The position numbers and the translations under genes are program-made. A stretch of DNA of 14,191 bases from Helicobacteraceae bacterium (lineage in GTDB: Bacteria > Campylobacterota > Campylobacteria > Campylobacterales > SZUA-545). Under the pieces are notes generated by a model, which was given only the letters and a program-made list of their open reading frames with translations, was not told where the DNA came from and searched no databases. Positions 1 to 7,337 of this stretch are shown here, piece by piece (the stretch's first letter is position 1; each line of letters begins with the position of its first letter). Location of the stretch: positions 1 through 14,191 of the forward strand of contig QKHD01000349.1 of assembly GCA_003250175.1 (NCBI GenBank), given 5' to 3'.

Positions 1-641
1 CGGCGGGCTTTGCCGACCTCTCCGTCATGGCGACCCTGGGTTTCACCGCCGACGGGCTGGTTCCGGAGAGCGAGAGCCTGGATGACATGGAGGAGTGGCA
101 CTTCACCCTTTATGGCGGCATGACCCTGCCCACAGGCAACAGCGAGCTAAAAGACGGCTCCGGAAACCCCATTGATCCGGGCAGCCAGCTCAGCTTCGGC
201 AAGGCCTCCTACTCCCTGGGGACTACGGCCACCAAACAGCTTGGCAGCGACCTGACCACCGTCGCCGACCTCTCCGTCATCCGTTTTCAGGAAAATGATT
301 TTTCCGGTGAGAAGGTCAAATACGGCAACGAAGACCGCCTCAATCTGGCCGCCGTCTACAAGCTTTACACCAACCCCGCCACCAAGTTCCGCGCCGACGG
401 CGACCTGGAGCTGAACTACCTCAGCCTGGGCCGTGACGAAGTGGACGGCGTGGGCGAAGCGGCCACCGGCGGGCAGATGATCTACGCCGTCGTGGGTACC
501 CGCCTCTATAAGGACAGTTCCAGCATGGGGCTGGGCGTCAAGCTGCCCGTCTGGACCGACCTTAATGAAGCGGCCCAGCAGCAAGGGGCCGAGGGTAAAG
601 AGAGTTATCGTATAATCTTCACACTATCCACCCTCTTTTAG
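1..641 (+). CDS. Outer-membrane beta-barrel protein, 3' part (transporter-like)
   Basis: The gene is cut by the window start; the reading frame is open from base 3 and ends at TAG 639-641. About 212 residues are visible. They show alternating polar/hydrophobic strands rich in Gly, Tyr and Leu (for example DLSVMATLGF, FTLYGGMTLPTG, LAAVYKLYT, LELNYLSLG, MIYAVVGTRLY, MGLGVKLPVW). The chain ends in Phe (FTLSTLF), the usual C-terminal signal for outer-membrane barrel assembly. The pattern recalls the transporter / 'MetA-pathway of phenol degradation' barrel family, but I cannot name the family with certainty. The stop lies 9 bases before cbiM, so the barrel may share an operon with the metal importer and could be its outer-membrane channel. 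That link is inferred only from position. The internal ATG at base 27 is not taken as the start because the frame continues upstream with similar barrel-like sequence. Confidence 0.7.
   Translation, partial: AGFADLSVMATLGFTADGLVPESESLDDMEEWHFTLYGGMTLPTGNSELKDGSGNPIDPGSQLSFGKASYSLGTTATKQLGSDLTTVADLSVIRFQENDFSGEKVKYGNEDRLNLAAVYKLYTNPATKFRADGDLELNYLSLGRDEVDGVGEAATGGQMIYAVVGTRLYKDSSSMGLGVKLPVWTDLNEAAQQQGAEGKESYRIIFTLSTLF
611..616 (+). promoter_or_regulatory. Possible -10 box for cbiMQO inside the barrel gene
   Basis: TATAAT at 611-616 matches the sigma-70 -10 consensus exactly and lies 34 bases before the cbiM ATG, inside the last codons of the barrel gene. It is built from a CGT-ATA-ATC codon run, and ATA is rare in this GC-rich stretch. 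I see no convincing -35. It may allow cbiMQO to be transcribed separately from the upstream gene. This is inference from sequence alone. Confidence 0.35.
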
Positions 642-650
642 AAGGCTCGC

Positions 651-1280
651 ATGCATATCCCCGAAGGCTTTATCTCCCCCCAGACCTACCTTCCCGTAGC
701 GTTGATCGATGTGGCCCTTTGGGCGGTGCTGCTGCGCAACCTGCGCCACCGCATCCATGAAGAGACGCTGCCCTTTCTGGGCGTGGCGGGGGCGGTGCTC
801 TTTGTCCTCTCTTCGGTGATGATCCCCATTCCCGGCGGCACCTCCATCCACCTGCTGGGCATCGGGATTCTGACGGCGCTGTTTGGTCTGCGGATTACGG
901 TGCTGCTCTTTAGCGTGGTGCTGCTCATCCAGTCGCTGATTTTCGGTCAGGGCGGGGTGAGCACCTACTTTGTCAACCTCTTTGCCATCGGCTTTGTGGG
1001 GCCGCTGGTGGCCGAAACGGTGCTGATTTTCGGCAAAAACCGTGCGCTTTTGTTTACGGCAGGTTTTGCGGGCGTGGTGGCCGCGGCGGTGGTGACGGCG
1101 GTGATTCTGGGCATTCAGCCCCTCATCGCCCACGACGCCTCCGGAGAGCCCCTCTTCTTCCCCTTTGGCCTGGGCGTGGCGCTGCCCGCCATCGTGCTGC
1201 CCCACCTCATTATCGGGGCGGTCGAAGGGGTAATTACCGCCCTGGCCGTCCCCAGGCTGCGTGAAAAGATCAGCCAATGA
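651..1280 (+). CDS. cbiM: Nickel/cobalt ECF importer, substrate-binding membrane component CbiM/NikM
   Basis: This 209-residue integral membrane protein is the substrate-specific S component of an energy-coupling-factor importer for Ni2+ or Co2+. It starts MHIPEGF: in CbiM/NikM the mature N-terminus (Met1, His2) and a later His bind the metal. Here the later His is H67, in GGTSIH at residues 62-67, matching the NikM residue as I recall it. The metal site therefore looks complete and fixes the start at ATG 651, since His must be residue 2. About six hydrophobic segments follow. A weak Shine-Dalgarno (AGAAGG) precedes the ATG. The stop overlaps the cbiQ start as ATGA (1277-1280). No PDGLE/CbiN-type domain is fused at the C-terminus. 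Nickel and cobalt cannot be told apart from sequence alone; nickel for hydrogenase would suit a hydrogen-oxidising Campylobacterota. Confidence 0.9.
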   Translation: MHIPEGFISPQTYLPVALIDVALWAVLLRNLRHRIHEETLPFLGVAGAVLFVLSSVMIPIPGGTSIHLLGIGILTALFGLRITVLLFSVVLLIQSLIFGQGGVSTYFVNLFAIGFVGPLVAETVLIFGKNRALLFTAGFAGVVAAAVVTAVILGIQPLIAHDASGEPLFFPFGLGVALPAIVLPHLIIGAVEGVITALAVPRLREKISQ

Positions 1281-1831
1281 ACCGCCACACCCTTCTCTTT
1301 GCCCTCTACGGCTCGCTCATGGTATCGGCCACCTTTATCCACCAACCCCTCTGGCTCTGGATTTTAGGGGCGGTGGTCTGGAGCAGCGCCTTCCCCAACC
1401 ACCTCTGGGTGCTCAAGCGTACCCTCACCTTCCCCCTCTTTTTTGCGGGGGTGAGCCTGGGGGGCTACGCGGCGTTTGGCTATTTTGCCTCCGGAGCGCT
1501 GCCGGAAAACCTGGGGCTGATCGCCCTGCGGGTTTTTGTCATGACCCTGACGGCCTTTACCATGGCCAAGCGGGTCAACCTGGTGCGCGCCGTGGCGCCC
1601 TTAAAGGGGGTACAGTTTATTCTGATCGTCACCCTCTCCCAGATCGCCCACTTCCAAAAGGCGGTGCGCGAGGCGGAAATGGCCTACAAAAGCCGCTGCA
1701 TTACCCCGCCCACGCTTCGCCACCGCTGGCGATTTTACGCGGGGGTTTATGCCGATCTTTTGGAAAAGGCGGTGCACCAGAGCCACATGGTGAGCCGCGG
1801 AATGAAATCACGGGGGTTATTTGATGCTTAG
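1277..1831 (+). CDS. cbiQ: Nickel/cobalt ECF importer, transmembrane coupling component CbiQ/EcfT
   Basis: This is the T component that couples the CbiO ATPase to CbiM. It has 184 residues, short for CbiQ (usually about 220-270). Several hydrophobic segments lie at about residues 5-36, 50-72, 79-97 and 110-122, followed by a basic cytoplasmic C-terminal region. That region carries Arg-containing coupling motifs: SRC at 139-141 and SRG at 173-175, repeated at 178-180. In EcfT proteins, X-R-X motifs in two coupling helices dock into the ATPase. The conventional N-terminal part before the first membrane segment is missing. ATG 1277 overlaps the cbiM stop, which implies translational coupling. 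The 3' end overlaps the cbiO start. The family is weakly conserved, so the call rests partly on its position between cbiM and cbiO. Confidence 0.82.
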   Translation: MNRHTLLFALYGSLMVSATFIHQPLWLWILGAVVWSSAFPNHLWVLKRTLTFPLFFAGVSLGGYAAFGYFASGALPENLGLIALRVFVMTLTAFTMAKRVNLVRAVAPLKGVQFILIVTLSQIAHFQKAVREAEMAYKSRCITPPTLRHRWRFYAGVYADLLEKAVHQSHMVSRGMKSRGLFDA

Positions 1832-2576
1832 GGTGACGGGACTGGGGTGCGAGCTCCACGGAAAAATGCTGTTTGAAAATCTCAACTTTACCGCCAGCGA
1901 GGGGGAGAAGATCATCCTTTTGGGCCAAAACGGCAGCGGCAAATCGACCCTGCTGGCCATGCTCAACGGGCTGATTCCCCCCGATGTGGGGCGCATCGCC
2001 TACGACGGCCACGACCTCACCCCAAAAAGCCTCAAGGACCCCGCCCTTGCCCGCCGCTTCCGACTGGAAACGGGGCTGGTCTTTCAGGACCCCACCGCCA
2101 TGCTCTTTCACGCAAACGTCTACGACGAGCTGGCCTTCGGCCCCACCCAGGCCGGACGCGACAAGGTTAAAGAGGAGGTGATGCACTGCGCCGAGCACTT
2201 CGGCATTTTGCACCTGCTGGAAACGGCGCCCTATCAGCTCTCCGGAGGGGAGCGCCAGAAGGTTGCCCTGGCCTGCGTCATGATCAACCGCCCCAAGCTG
2301 CTGCTGCTTGACGAACCCGCCGCCAACCTCGACCCCGCGAGCACGGGCTGGCTGATCGACACCCTGGCCAACCTCAAGGCCACGGTGATCACCTCCGTGC
2401 ACCACCTCTCCATGGCCAGGGAGCTGGGCCAGCGCGCCCTGGTGCTGGGCGAAGGGGGGCTGCTCTTTGACGGCCACATCGACGATTTTACCCATAACCT
2501 CGACCTCATGGTGCGCGCCGGCCTCGCCCACAAACATGGGGATAAAAAGAGCTGGCACGTCCACGACTGGGGGTAA
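1824..2576 (+). CDS. cbiO: Nickel/cobalt ECF importer, ATP-binding protein CbiO
   Basis: This 250-residue ABC ATPase powers the CbiM/CbiQ importer. All ATPase motifs are present: Walker A GQNGSGKST (34-42), Q-loop Gln88 in VFQDP, signature LSGGE (139-143), Walker B LLLLDEP (159-165) with catalytic Glu164, D-loop NLD, and H-loop His193/194. As usual for this family it probably works as a homodimer. I chose ATG 1824, with a G-rich stretch (GGGGG at 1812-1816) as a plausible ribosome site; a TTG directly before it (1821) would add one residue. The start lies within the end of cbiQ (stop 1829-1831). An odd feature is the C-terminal tail, which holds four His plus Trp (H236, H238, H245, H247) and could bind or sense metal; that is inference. 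Confidence 0.92.
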   Translation: MLRVTGLGCELHGKMLFENLNFTASEGEKIILLGQNGSGKSTLLAMLNGLIPPDVGRIAYDGHDLTPKSLKDPALARRFRLETGLVFQDPTAMLFHANVYDELAFGPTQAGRDKVKEEVMHCAEHFGILHLLETAPYQLSGGERQKVALACVMINRPKLLLLDEPAANLDPASTGWLIDTLANLKATVITSVHHLSMARELGQRALVLGEGGLLFDGHIDDFTHNLDLMVRAGLAHKHGDKKSWHVHDWG

Positions 2577-2591
2577 GTTTTACCCTTTCTT
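2571..2591 (+). terminator. Possible short hairpin terminator after cbiO
   Basis: GGGTAA (2571-2576) pairs with TTACCC (2580-2585) around a 3-base loop and is followed by the T-rich run TTTCTT. The cbiO stop codon TAA forms part of the left arm. The stem is only 6 bp, so termination may be weak. It sits between the cbi operon and the GH9 gene. Confidence 0.35.
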
Positions 2592-2594
2592 GCG

Positions 2595-2600
2595 TAAGAT
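2595..2600 (+). promoter_or_regulatory. Weak -10 candidate for the GH9 gene
   Basis: TAAGAT at 2595-2600 lies 27 bases before the GH9 ATG, with a TG a few bases upstream and no clear -35. It matches the consensus at four of six positions. It would give the GH9 gene its own short leader after the cbiO hairpin. Weakly supported. Confidence 0.25.
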
Positions 2601-2627
2601 AACCTACCTGCGACAAGAGAGAAACCC

Positions 2628-4511
2628 ATGAAAAAAACCCTCCTTGCTCTGGCCTCGGCCGGAGCGGTTTTCAGCTTTTTCGCCTGCTCCGGAAATTCCG
2701 GAAGCACCACCGCCCAAATCTCCGACCCCACCTACTCCGAAACGATCAAAGTCGATCAGTTCGGCTACCTGCCCGATGAGCAGAAAATCGCCATTGTCTC
2801 CCGCGCCGTCACCGGCTACGACGCCCACAGTGACTACGTCTTTACCCCCGGCGACACCTACGAGCTGCACCATGCCGAAGAGGGCGAGCTGGCCTACTCC
2901 GGAGCTGTCACCGCCTTTAACGCCGGAGCGACCGACGCCGCCTCCGGCGACAAGGTCTGGTATTTCGACTTCTCCGACTACAACGGTACGGGGATGTTCT
3001 ACGTCTACGATCCGGTGAATAAAATCGCCTCCTACCCCTTCGAGATCGGCACCGGTGTCTACCGCGACGTGCTGGTTCAGGCGGTGCGCACCTTTTTCTA
3101 CCAACGCATCGGCTTTACCAAATCAGCCGCCTATGCCGGCAGCCGCTGGGAGGACAACGCCAGCCATCTCCAGGATGCGACCTGCCTCTTCGTCGATGAC
3201 AACACCACCCCCCTTGACCTCTCCGGAGGGTGGTACGACGCGGGGGATTTTAACAAGTACGTCAACTTCGCCGACGGCGCCCTGCACGACCTGCTCTTTG
3301 CCTACCAGGAAAACCCCGCCGCCTTCGGCGACGACTACAATATCCCCGAATCGGGCAACGGGGTGGCCGACCTGCTGGACGAGGTCAAATATGAACTGGA
3401 CTGGCTGCTAAGAATGCAACGGACCGAAGGCTACCTCCTGCACAAGGTCGCCTCCACGAGCTGGGACGCCACCACCCCACCCAGCACCGACACCGTCCCC
3501 AGACGCTACTCCCTTGCCAGCCAATCGGCCACCGCCTCCGGAGCAGGGGCTTTCGCCCACGCGGCCCTGGTCTTTGCCGATATCAACGCCACCTACGCCG
3601 CCCAGCTGCAAAACGCCGCCCGGCTGGCCTGGAGCTGGCTTGTTAATAACTCTGACTACGCCGAGTTTGACAACGGCAGCTTTGTCAATGCCCCCGCGGA
3701 AGACAGCACCGCCGCCCAGAAGATGAACCGCCTCAACGCCGCCATCTACCTCTTTGCCCTCGATCACAACACCACCCTCCACGACTACATCGAAGCCCAC
3801 TACCAAGAGGCCACCATGATGGACGAGACCAACGGCGGCTACCTCATGCCCGACGGCCTAACCGAAGAGAGCCAAAACGCCCTGCTCTTCTACGCCGCCC
3901 TTCCGGAGGCCAACGCCACCCTGGCCGCCAGCATCCAAAGCACCTACATGGAGCTGCTGGATTCTCCCTACAACGACTTCGCCCCCTACTACCAGCATAG
4001 CAGCGACGGCTACCTCGCCCCCATCGACGTCTACACCTGGGGAAGCAACCGGGGCAAAAGCCACGCCGGTTCCGCGCTCTACAACCCCATCGCCTACGGT
4101 ATTTCGGAAAGTAACACCACCTTGAAAAACATGGCCGCCCACTACCTGCACTACCTCCACGGGCGCAACCCCATGAATCTGGTCTACCTCTCCAATATGG
4201 GCGAGTTCGGCGCCGAAGCCTCGGTGGACCAGTTTTATCACATGTGGTTCAGGGATGGCAGCGTCTGGGACAGCACCCTGGACAGCTACGGCCCGCCGCC
4301 GGGCTACATGGTGGGAGGCCCCAATGAAAACTACTCCGGAAACGCCCGCATGGCGGGCTCGACCCAGGGGATTACCGAACAGCCCGCCGCCAAGAGCTAC
4401 CGCAGCTGGAACACCGTGGACGACGATGTCTCCTACGAGATCACGGAAAACTCCATCACCTATCAGGCCGCCTACATCCGGCTGCTCTCCAAGTTTGTTC
4501 CGGAGCCGTGA
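2628..4511 (+). CDS. Glycoside hydrolase family 9 (cellulase-like) lipoprotein
   Basis: This 627-residue secreted enzyme begins with a lipoprotein signal (MKKTLLALASAGAVFSFFAC). Cys20 follows FFA and is followed by Ser, which suggests an outer-membrane lipoprotein. Residues about 38-142 resemble the N-terminal Ig-like domain of GH9 enzymes (IKVDQFGYLPDEQKIAIV). The catalytic (alpha/alpha)6 barrel spans about 147-622. Key motifs are GWYDAGDFNKYV (201-212), where Asp204 and Asp207 are the expected water-activating pair, the NPMN segment (514-517), FYHMWFRDG (536-544), GPPPGYMVGGPNENY (555-569), and TENSI near the end, where Glu607 is the likely general acid. The active site therefore looks intact. 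The family inverts beta-1,4-glucan bonds; some members act on chitosan oligomers or other beta-glycans, so the substrate is open. Base composition matches its neighbours. A purine-rich run precedes ATG 2628. Confidence 0.9.
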   Translation: MKKTLLALASAGAVFSFFACSGNSGSTTAQISDPTYSETIKVDQFGYLPDEQKIAIVSRAVTGYDAHSDYVFTPGDTYELHHAEEGELAYSGAVTAFNAGATDAASGDKVWYFDFSDYNGTGMFYVYDPVNKIASYPFEIGTGVYRDVLVQAVRTFFYQRIGFTKSAAYAGSRWEDNASHLQDATCLFVDDNTTPLDLSGGWYDAGDFNKYVNFADGALHDLLFAYQENPAAFGDDYNIPESGNGVADLLDEVKYELDWLLRMQRTEGYLLHKVASTSWDATTPPSTDTVPRRYSLASQSATASGAGAFAHAALVFADINATYAAQLQNAARLAWSWLVNNSDYAEFDNGSFVNAPAEDSTAAQKMNRLNAAIYLFALDHNTTLHDYIEAHYQEATMMDETNGGYLMPDGLTEESQNALLFYAALPEANATLAASIQSTYMELLDSPYNDFAPYYQHSSDGYLAPIDVYTWGSNRGKSHAGSALYNPIAYGISESNTTLKNMAAHYLHYLHGRNPMNLVYLSNMGEFGAEASVDQFYHMWFRDGSVWDSTLDSYGPPPGYMVGGPNENYSGNARMAGSTQGITEQPAAKSYRSWNTVDDDVSYEITENSITYQAAYIRLLSKFVPEP

Positions 4512-4521
4512 GGCTTCGGAA
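4498..4521 (+). terminator. Stem-loop at the end of the GH9 gene, possible terminator
   Basis: TTCCGGAGCC (4498-4507) pairs with GGCTTCGGAA (4512-4521) over ten positions with one G-U pair, around the loop GTGA. The loop contains most of the TGA stop codon. No strong T-tract follows (next bases AAATCC), so it may act as a 3' stability element or a weak terminator rather than a classic intrinsic terminator. Confidence 0.4.
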
Positions 4522-4552
4522 AAATCCTGCACGTTTTCAGATTGAATTAAGA

Positions 4553-4558
4553 TATACT
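4553..4558 (+). promoter_or_regulatory. -10 box for the EAL-domain gene
   Basis: TATACT at 4553-4558 lies in a locally AT-rich stretch 34 bases before the ATG at 4593. No recognisable -35 sits 16-18 bases upstream. Promoters lacking a -35 but with a good -10 are typical of Campylobacterota as far as known from Campylobacter and Helicobacter. Confidence 0.45.
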
Positions 4559-4592
4559 AACCCTATTACGAGAGCCTACTAACGGATACACC

Positions 4593-7337
4593 ATGAAAAG
4601 TTTTTCCAAGATCGCCGTCATCAGCACCCTGGTCGCGGTGGGATTTATTTTTTCCTTTTTCCTCTATTTTCTGATCTATCTTCCCTATAAAGACTTTCAA
4701 AGCCGCGCGGATCAGTACCGCACGGAGTATTTCCAGCGCCACGAGCTGATGGTCAAAAAAGAGACCGAGAGCATCATCCGGCTGATCAGCTTCGAACACG
4801 AACAGGCCACCGTGCGCACCCACACCCTGCTGGCTGAGAACATGAAGGCGACCCAGACGATACTAAAAAGTCTGGTCGGCGCCCACGGCAATCGTCCGCT
4901 TCCCACCAGCGAGATCGAGTCCATCGTCTCCGGAATCACCTCCCGCAACGACAACCAGTTCTACTTCCTCCTCGATGCCAAAACCGGAAAACTGGCGGGC
5001 TACTCCGAGGCGGCCCAGCAGACCGCAGGCGACGTGCGCCTGCTGCAAGAGCGCGCCGTGACCATCCATCAGCGCAAAGGCAAGGGCTTTTTCTCCTACC
5101 CCTACCATGACCATAACGGCCGTGCCACCACCGTCATCGGCTACCTCGAACCGGTGGCGGGCACCCCTTGGATCGTCGGGATGGGGTGCAATATGGACGC
5201 CACCATCGGCGCCTTGAAAAAAACCCTGCTGGACAAGATCGAGACGATCCGTTTCGGCCCCAATGACCAGGGCTATTTCTGGATCTTTGACGAAACCGAC
5301 CGGGTCGTCATGCACCCTCTGCACAAAGAGCTGCTCCACCGCGATCTCAGCCAGTATAAAAGCCTCGACGGGGTCTATATCTTCCGGGAAGTGACCAAGG
5401 CGAGGGAGAGCGGCGAGTTTGCCTACAGCTACCACTGGTTCTACCCCGGTACGGAAGAACCCGGTGAAAAACAGGCCTACGTGCTCTACTACGCCCCCTG
5501 GGGCTGGCTGGTAGCCACGGGCTTTTACCTCCGTGATTTGGAGGTGGTAATCGACAAAGAGCGGGCCGCCCTGCAGGAGAAGATGAACGGCCGCCTTTTG
5601 GAAGGCGGCCTGGCGCTGGTAGCCCTCATTATTCTGCTGGGGCTGAACACCTGGTTTGCCATCCGCCATACCCGCCGCCTGGAAAAAGACCTGGACGAAC
5701 AGTTTAACTTCCTCGAGCAGTACAAAACCGCCCTGGACGAAACGGCCTATGTCTCCAAAAACGATGCCAACGCCGTCATCACCTACGTCAACGATGCCCT
5801 CTGCCAGATCTCCGGATACACCAAAGAGGAGCTGATCGGCCAAAACCAGAACATTTTCCACGGCGACTATGTGACTCCGGATGCTCTGGCCGCCTTGCGC
5901 GCCACCATCTTTGCCGGGAATATCTGGCACGGTACGCTCCGGAACCGGAAAAAAGACGGCGGCTATTTTGACGTTATCGTCACCATCATGCCCATCAAAG
6001 ACGGCGACGGCAACGTCGTCGAGTACATCTCCACCCGTCAGGACATTACGGAGCTGCTGGAGAAAAAAGAGGAGCTGCGCCGCCTCTACCACACCGACAC
6101 CCTCACGGGCTACGGCAACCGCTACAAGCTCATCGACGATATCCGCGAGGCGGAGGGGGATTCGACCATCGCCCTGCTGGACATCGACGCCTTTAAGGAG
6201 ATCAACGACTTCTACGGCTACCAGATCGGTGACGACGTCATCCGCGAAGTGGGCAGACGCCTCAGGGAGGTCGTGGGCATCTACGACATCTCCCTTTATC
6301 GCCTCCATGCCGACCAGTTTGCCCTGCGCTGCATGAATCACGGCGACATCGGTCGCTACGAAGTGGCGATCCGGACCATCCTTTTGCAGATCACCAAAGA
6401 GCCGCTCATGATCAACGAGAGCGCCATCACATTAAGCGTCACCTCGGGTCTGGCCATCGGGCAGGGCGAGAGCCTGCTGATCAACGCCGATATCGCCCTC
6501 AAGCGGGCCAAGATGGAGCGCAAGGACCTGCTCATTTACGACGAAGATTTCAACATCGCCGAGATGTACCGCCGCAACCTGGAGTGGACGCACAAGATCA
6601 AGCGCGCCCTGGATGACGGCCGGTTTGTCGCCTATTTCCAGCCCATCTTCAACATCAAACAAAAGAGCATCGAAAAGTTCGAAACCCTGGTGCGCCTCAT
6701 CGATGAAGACGGCTCGGTCATCTCGCCCTTCTTCTTCCTCGATATTGCCAAGCGGGCCAAACTCTACCCGCACATCACCGTCGCCATGATCGACCAGGCC
6801 ATCGCCACCTTCAAGGGAAGCCGTTTTGAGTTCTCCATCAACTTCACCCTCGAAGATATCCTCAACGACATGGTCTGCGACCACTTTTTCGAAGAGGTCG
6901 CCGCCAACGAGATCGGCTCCCAGGTGGTGGTGGAACTGGTGGAATCGGAAGGGATTGAGAACTTCGAAGAGATCACCCGCTTTATCCAGCGGACCAAGGA
7001 GCTCGGCTGCAAGATCGCCATCGACGATTTCGGCACGGGCTACTCCAACTTCAGCTACCTGCTCAATCTCAACGCCGACTACATCAAGATCGACGGCAGC
7101 CTGATCAAGAACCTCGACCAGCAGGAGGAGAACTTCCGTTTTGTCGCCGAGACGGTGGTCGATTTTTCCCAAAAGGCGAACATGAAGACCATCGCGGAGT
7201 ATGTCTCCCACCAGGCCATTGCGGACATCGTGGGCAAGATGGGGGTCGATTACCTCCAGGGCTACCTCATCGGCGAACCGGTCGATAAGACCAAACTGGA
7301 GGAGCTGCTCAAGACCCACCCGGAGGGTGAGGCCTAA
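4593..7337 (+). CDS. Membrane Cache-PAS-GGDEF(degenerate)-EAL protein, predicted c-di-GMP phosphodiesterase
   Basis: This 914-residue inner-membrane signalling protein has a membrane segment at about 7-31, a large periplasmic region (32-335), a second membrane segment at about 336-356, a PAS domain at about 378-490, GGDEF at about 495-650 and EAL at about 660-905. The periplasmic region looks like two Cache_2 units; the second carries QGYFWIFDETDRVVMHP (226-242). The GGDEF active-site motif is replaced by HADQF (572-576), so cyclase activity is unlikely. The EAL domain keeps its catalytic set: Glu697 in ETL, Asn750 in SIN, Glu781, DDFGTGYSNF (811-820), Lys832 in IKID, Glu869 in IAEY and Gln889 in LQGY. 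The expected reaction is hydrolysis of c-di-GMP, controlled by a small periplasmic ligand and perhaps by a PAS cofactor. Its stop overlaps the antiporter stop on the other strand. Confidence 0.92.
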   Translation: MKSFSKIAVISTLVAVGFIFSFFLYFLIYLPYKDFQSRADQYRTEYFQRHELMVKKETESIIRLISFEHEQATVRTHTLLAENMKATQTILKSLVGAHGNRPLPTSEIESIVSGITSRNDNQFYFLLDAKTGKLAGYSEAAQQTAGDVRLLQERAVTIHQRKGKGFFSYPYHDHNGRATTVIGYLEPVAGTPWIVGMGCNMDATIGALKKTLLDKIETIRFGPNDQGYFWIFDETDRVVMHPLHKELLHRDLSQYKSLDGVYIFREVTKARESGEFAYSYHWFYPGTEEPGEKQAYVLYYAPWGWLVATGFYLRDLEVVIDKERAALQEKMNGRLLEGGLALVALIILLGLNTWFAIRHTRRLEKDLDEQFNFLEQYKTALDETAYVSKNDANAVITYVNDALCQISGYTKEELIGQNQNIFHGDYVTPDALAALRATIFAGNIWHGTLRNRKKDGGYFDVIVTIMPIKDGDGNVVEYISTRQDITELLEKKEELRRLYHTDTLTGYGNRYKLIDDIREAEGDSTIALLDIDAFKEINDFYGYQIGDDVIREVGRRLREVVGIYDISLYRLHADQFALRCMNHGDIGRYEVAIRTILLQITKEPLMINESAITLSVTSGLAIGQGESLLINADIALKRAKMERKDLLIYDEDFNIAEMYRRNLEWTHKIKRALDDGRFVAYFQPIFNIKQKSIEKFETLVRLIDEDGSVISPFFFLDIAKRAKLYPHITVAMIDQAIATFKGSRFEFSINFTLEDILNDMVCDHFFEEVAANEIGSQVVVELVESEGIENFEEITRFIQRTKELGCKIAIDDFGTGYSNFSYLLNLNADYIKIDGSLIKNLDQQEENFRFVAETVVDFSQKANMKTIAEYVSHQAIADIVGKMGVDYLQGYLIGEPVDKTKLEELLKTHPEGEA

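Noticed and set aside
1261..1824. A 187-codon plus-strand frame overlapping cbiQ in another phase
   Set aside because: It is Pro/Gly/Leu-rich and unstructured, whereas the chosen frame gives a membrane protein coupled to cbiM by ATGA and located between cbiM and cbiO.
1701..2564. A 287-codon minus-strand frame opposite cbiQ/cbiO
   Set aside because: The plus strand carries all ABC ATPase motifs; the antisense product is Gly/Val/His-rich with no recognisable domain.
4863..6341. A 492-codon open frame on the minus strand opposite the EAL gene
   Set aside because: It is a shadow of a GC-rich gene with strong third-position bias; the protein has low complexity, no motifs and no ribosome site, while the plus strand encodes clear domains.
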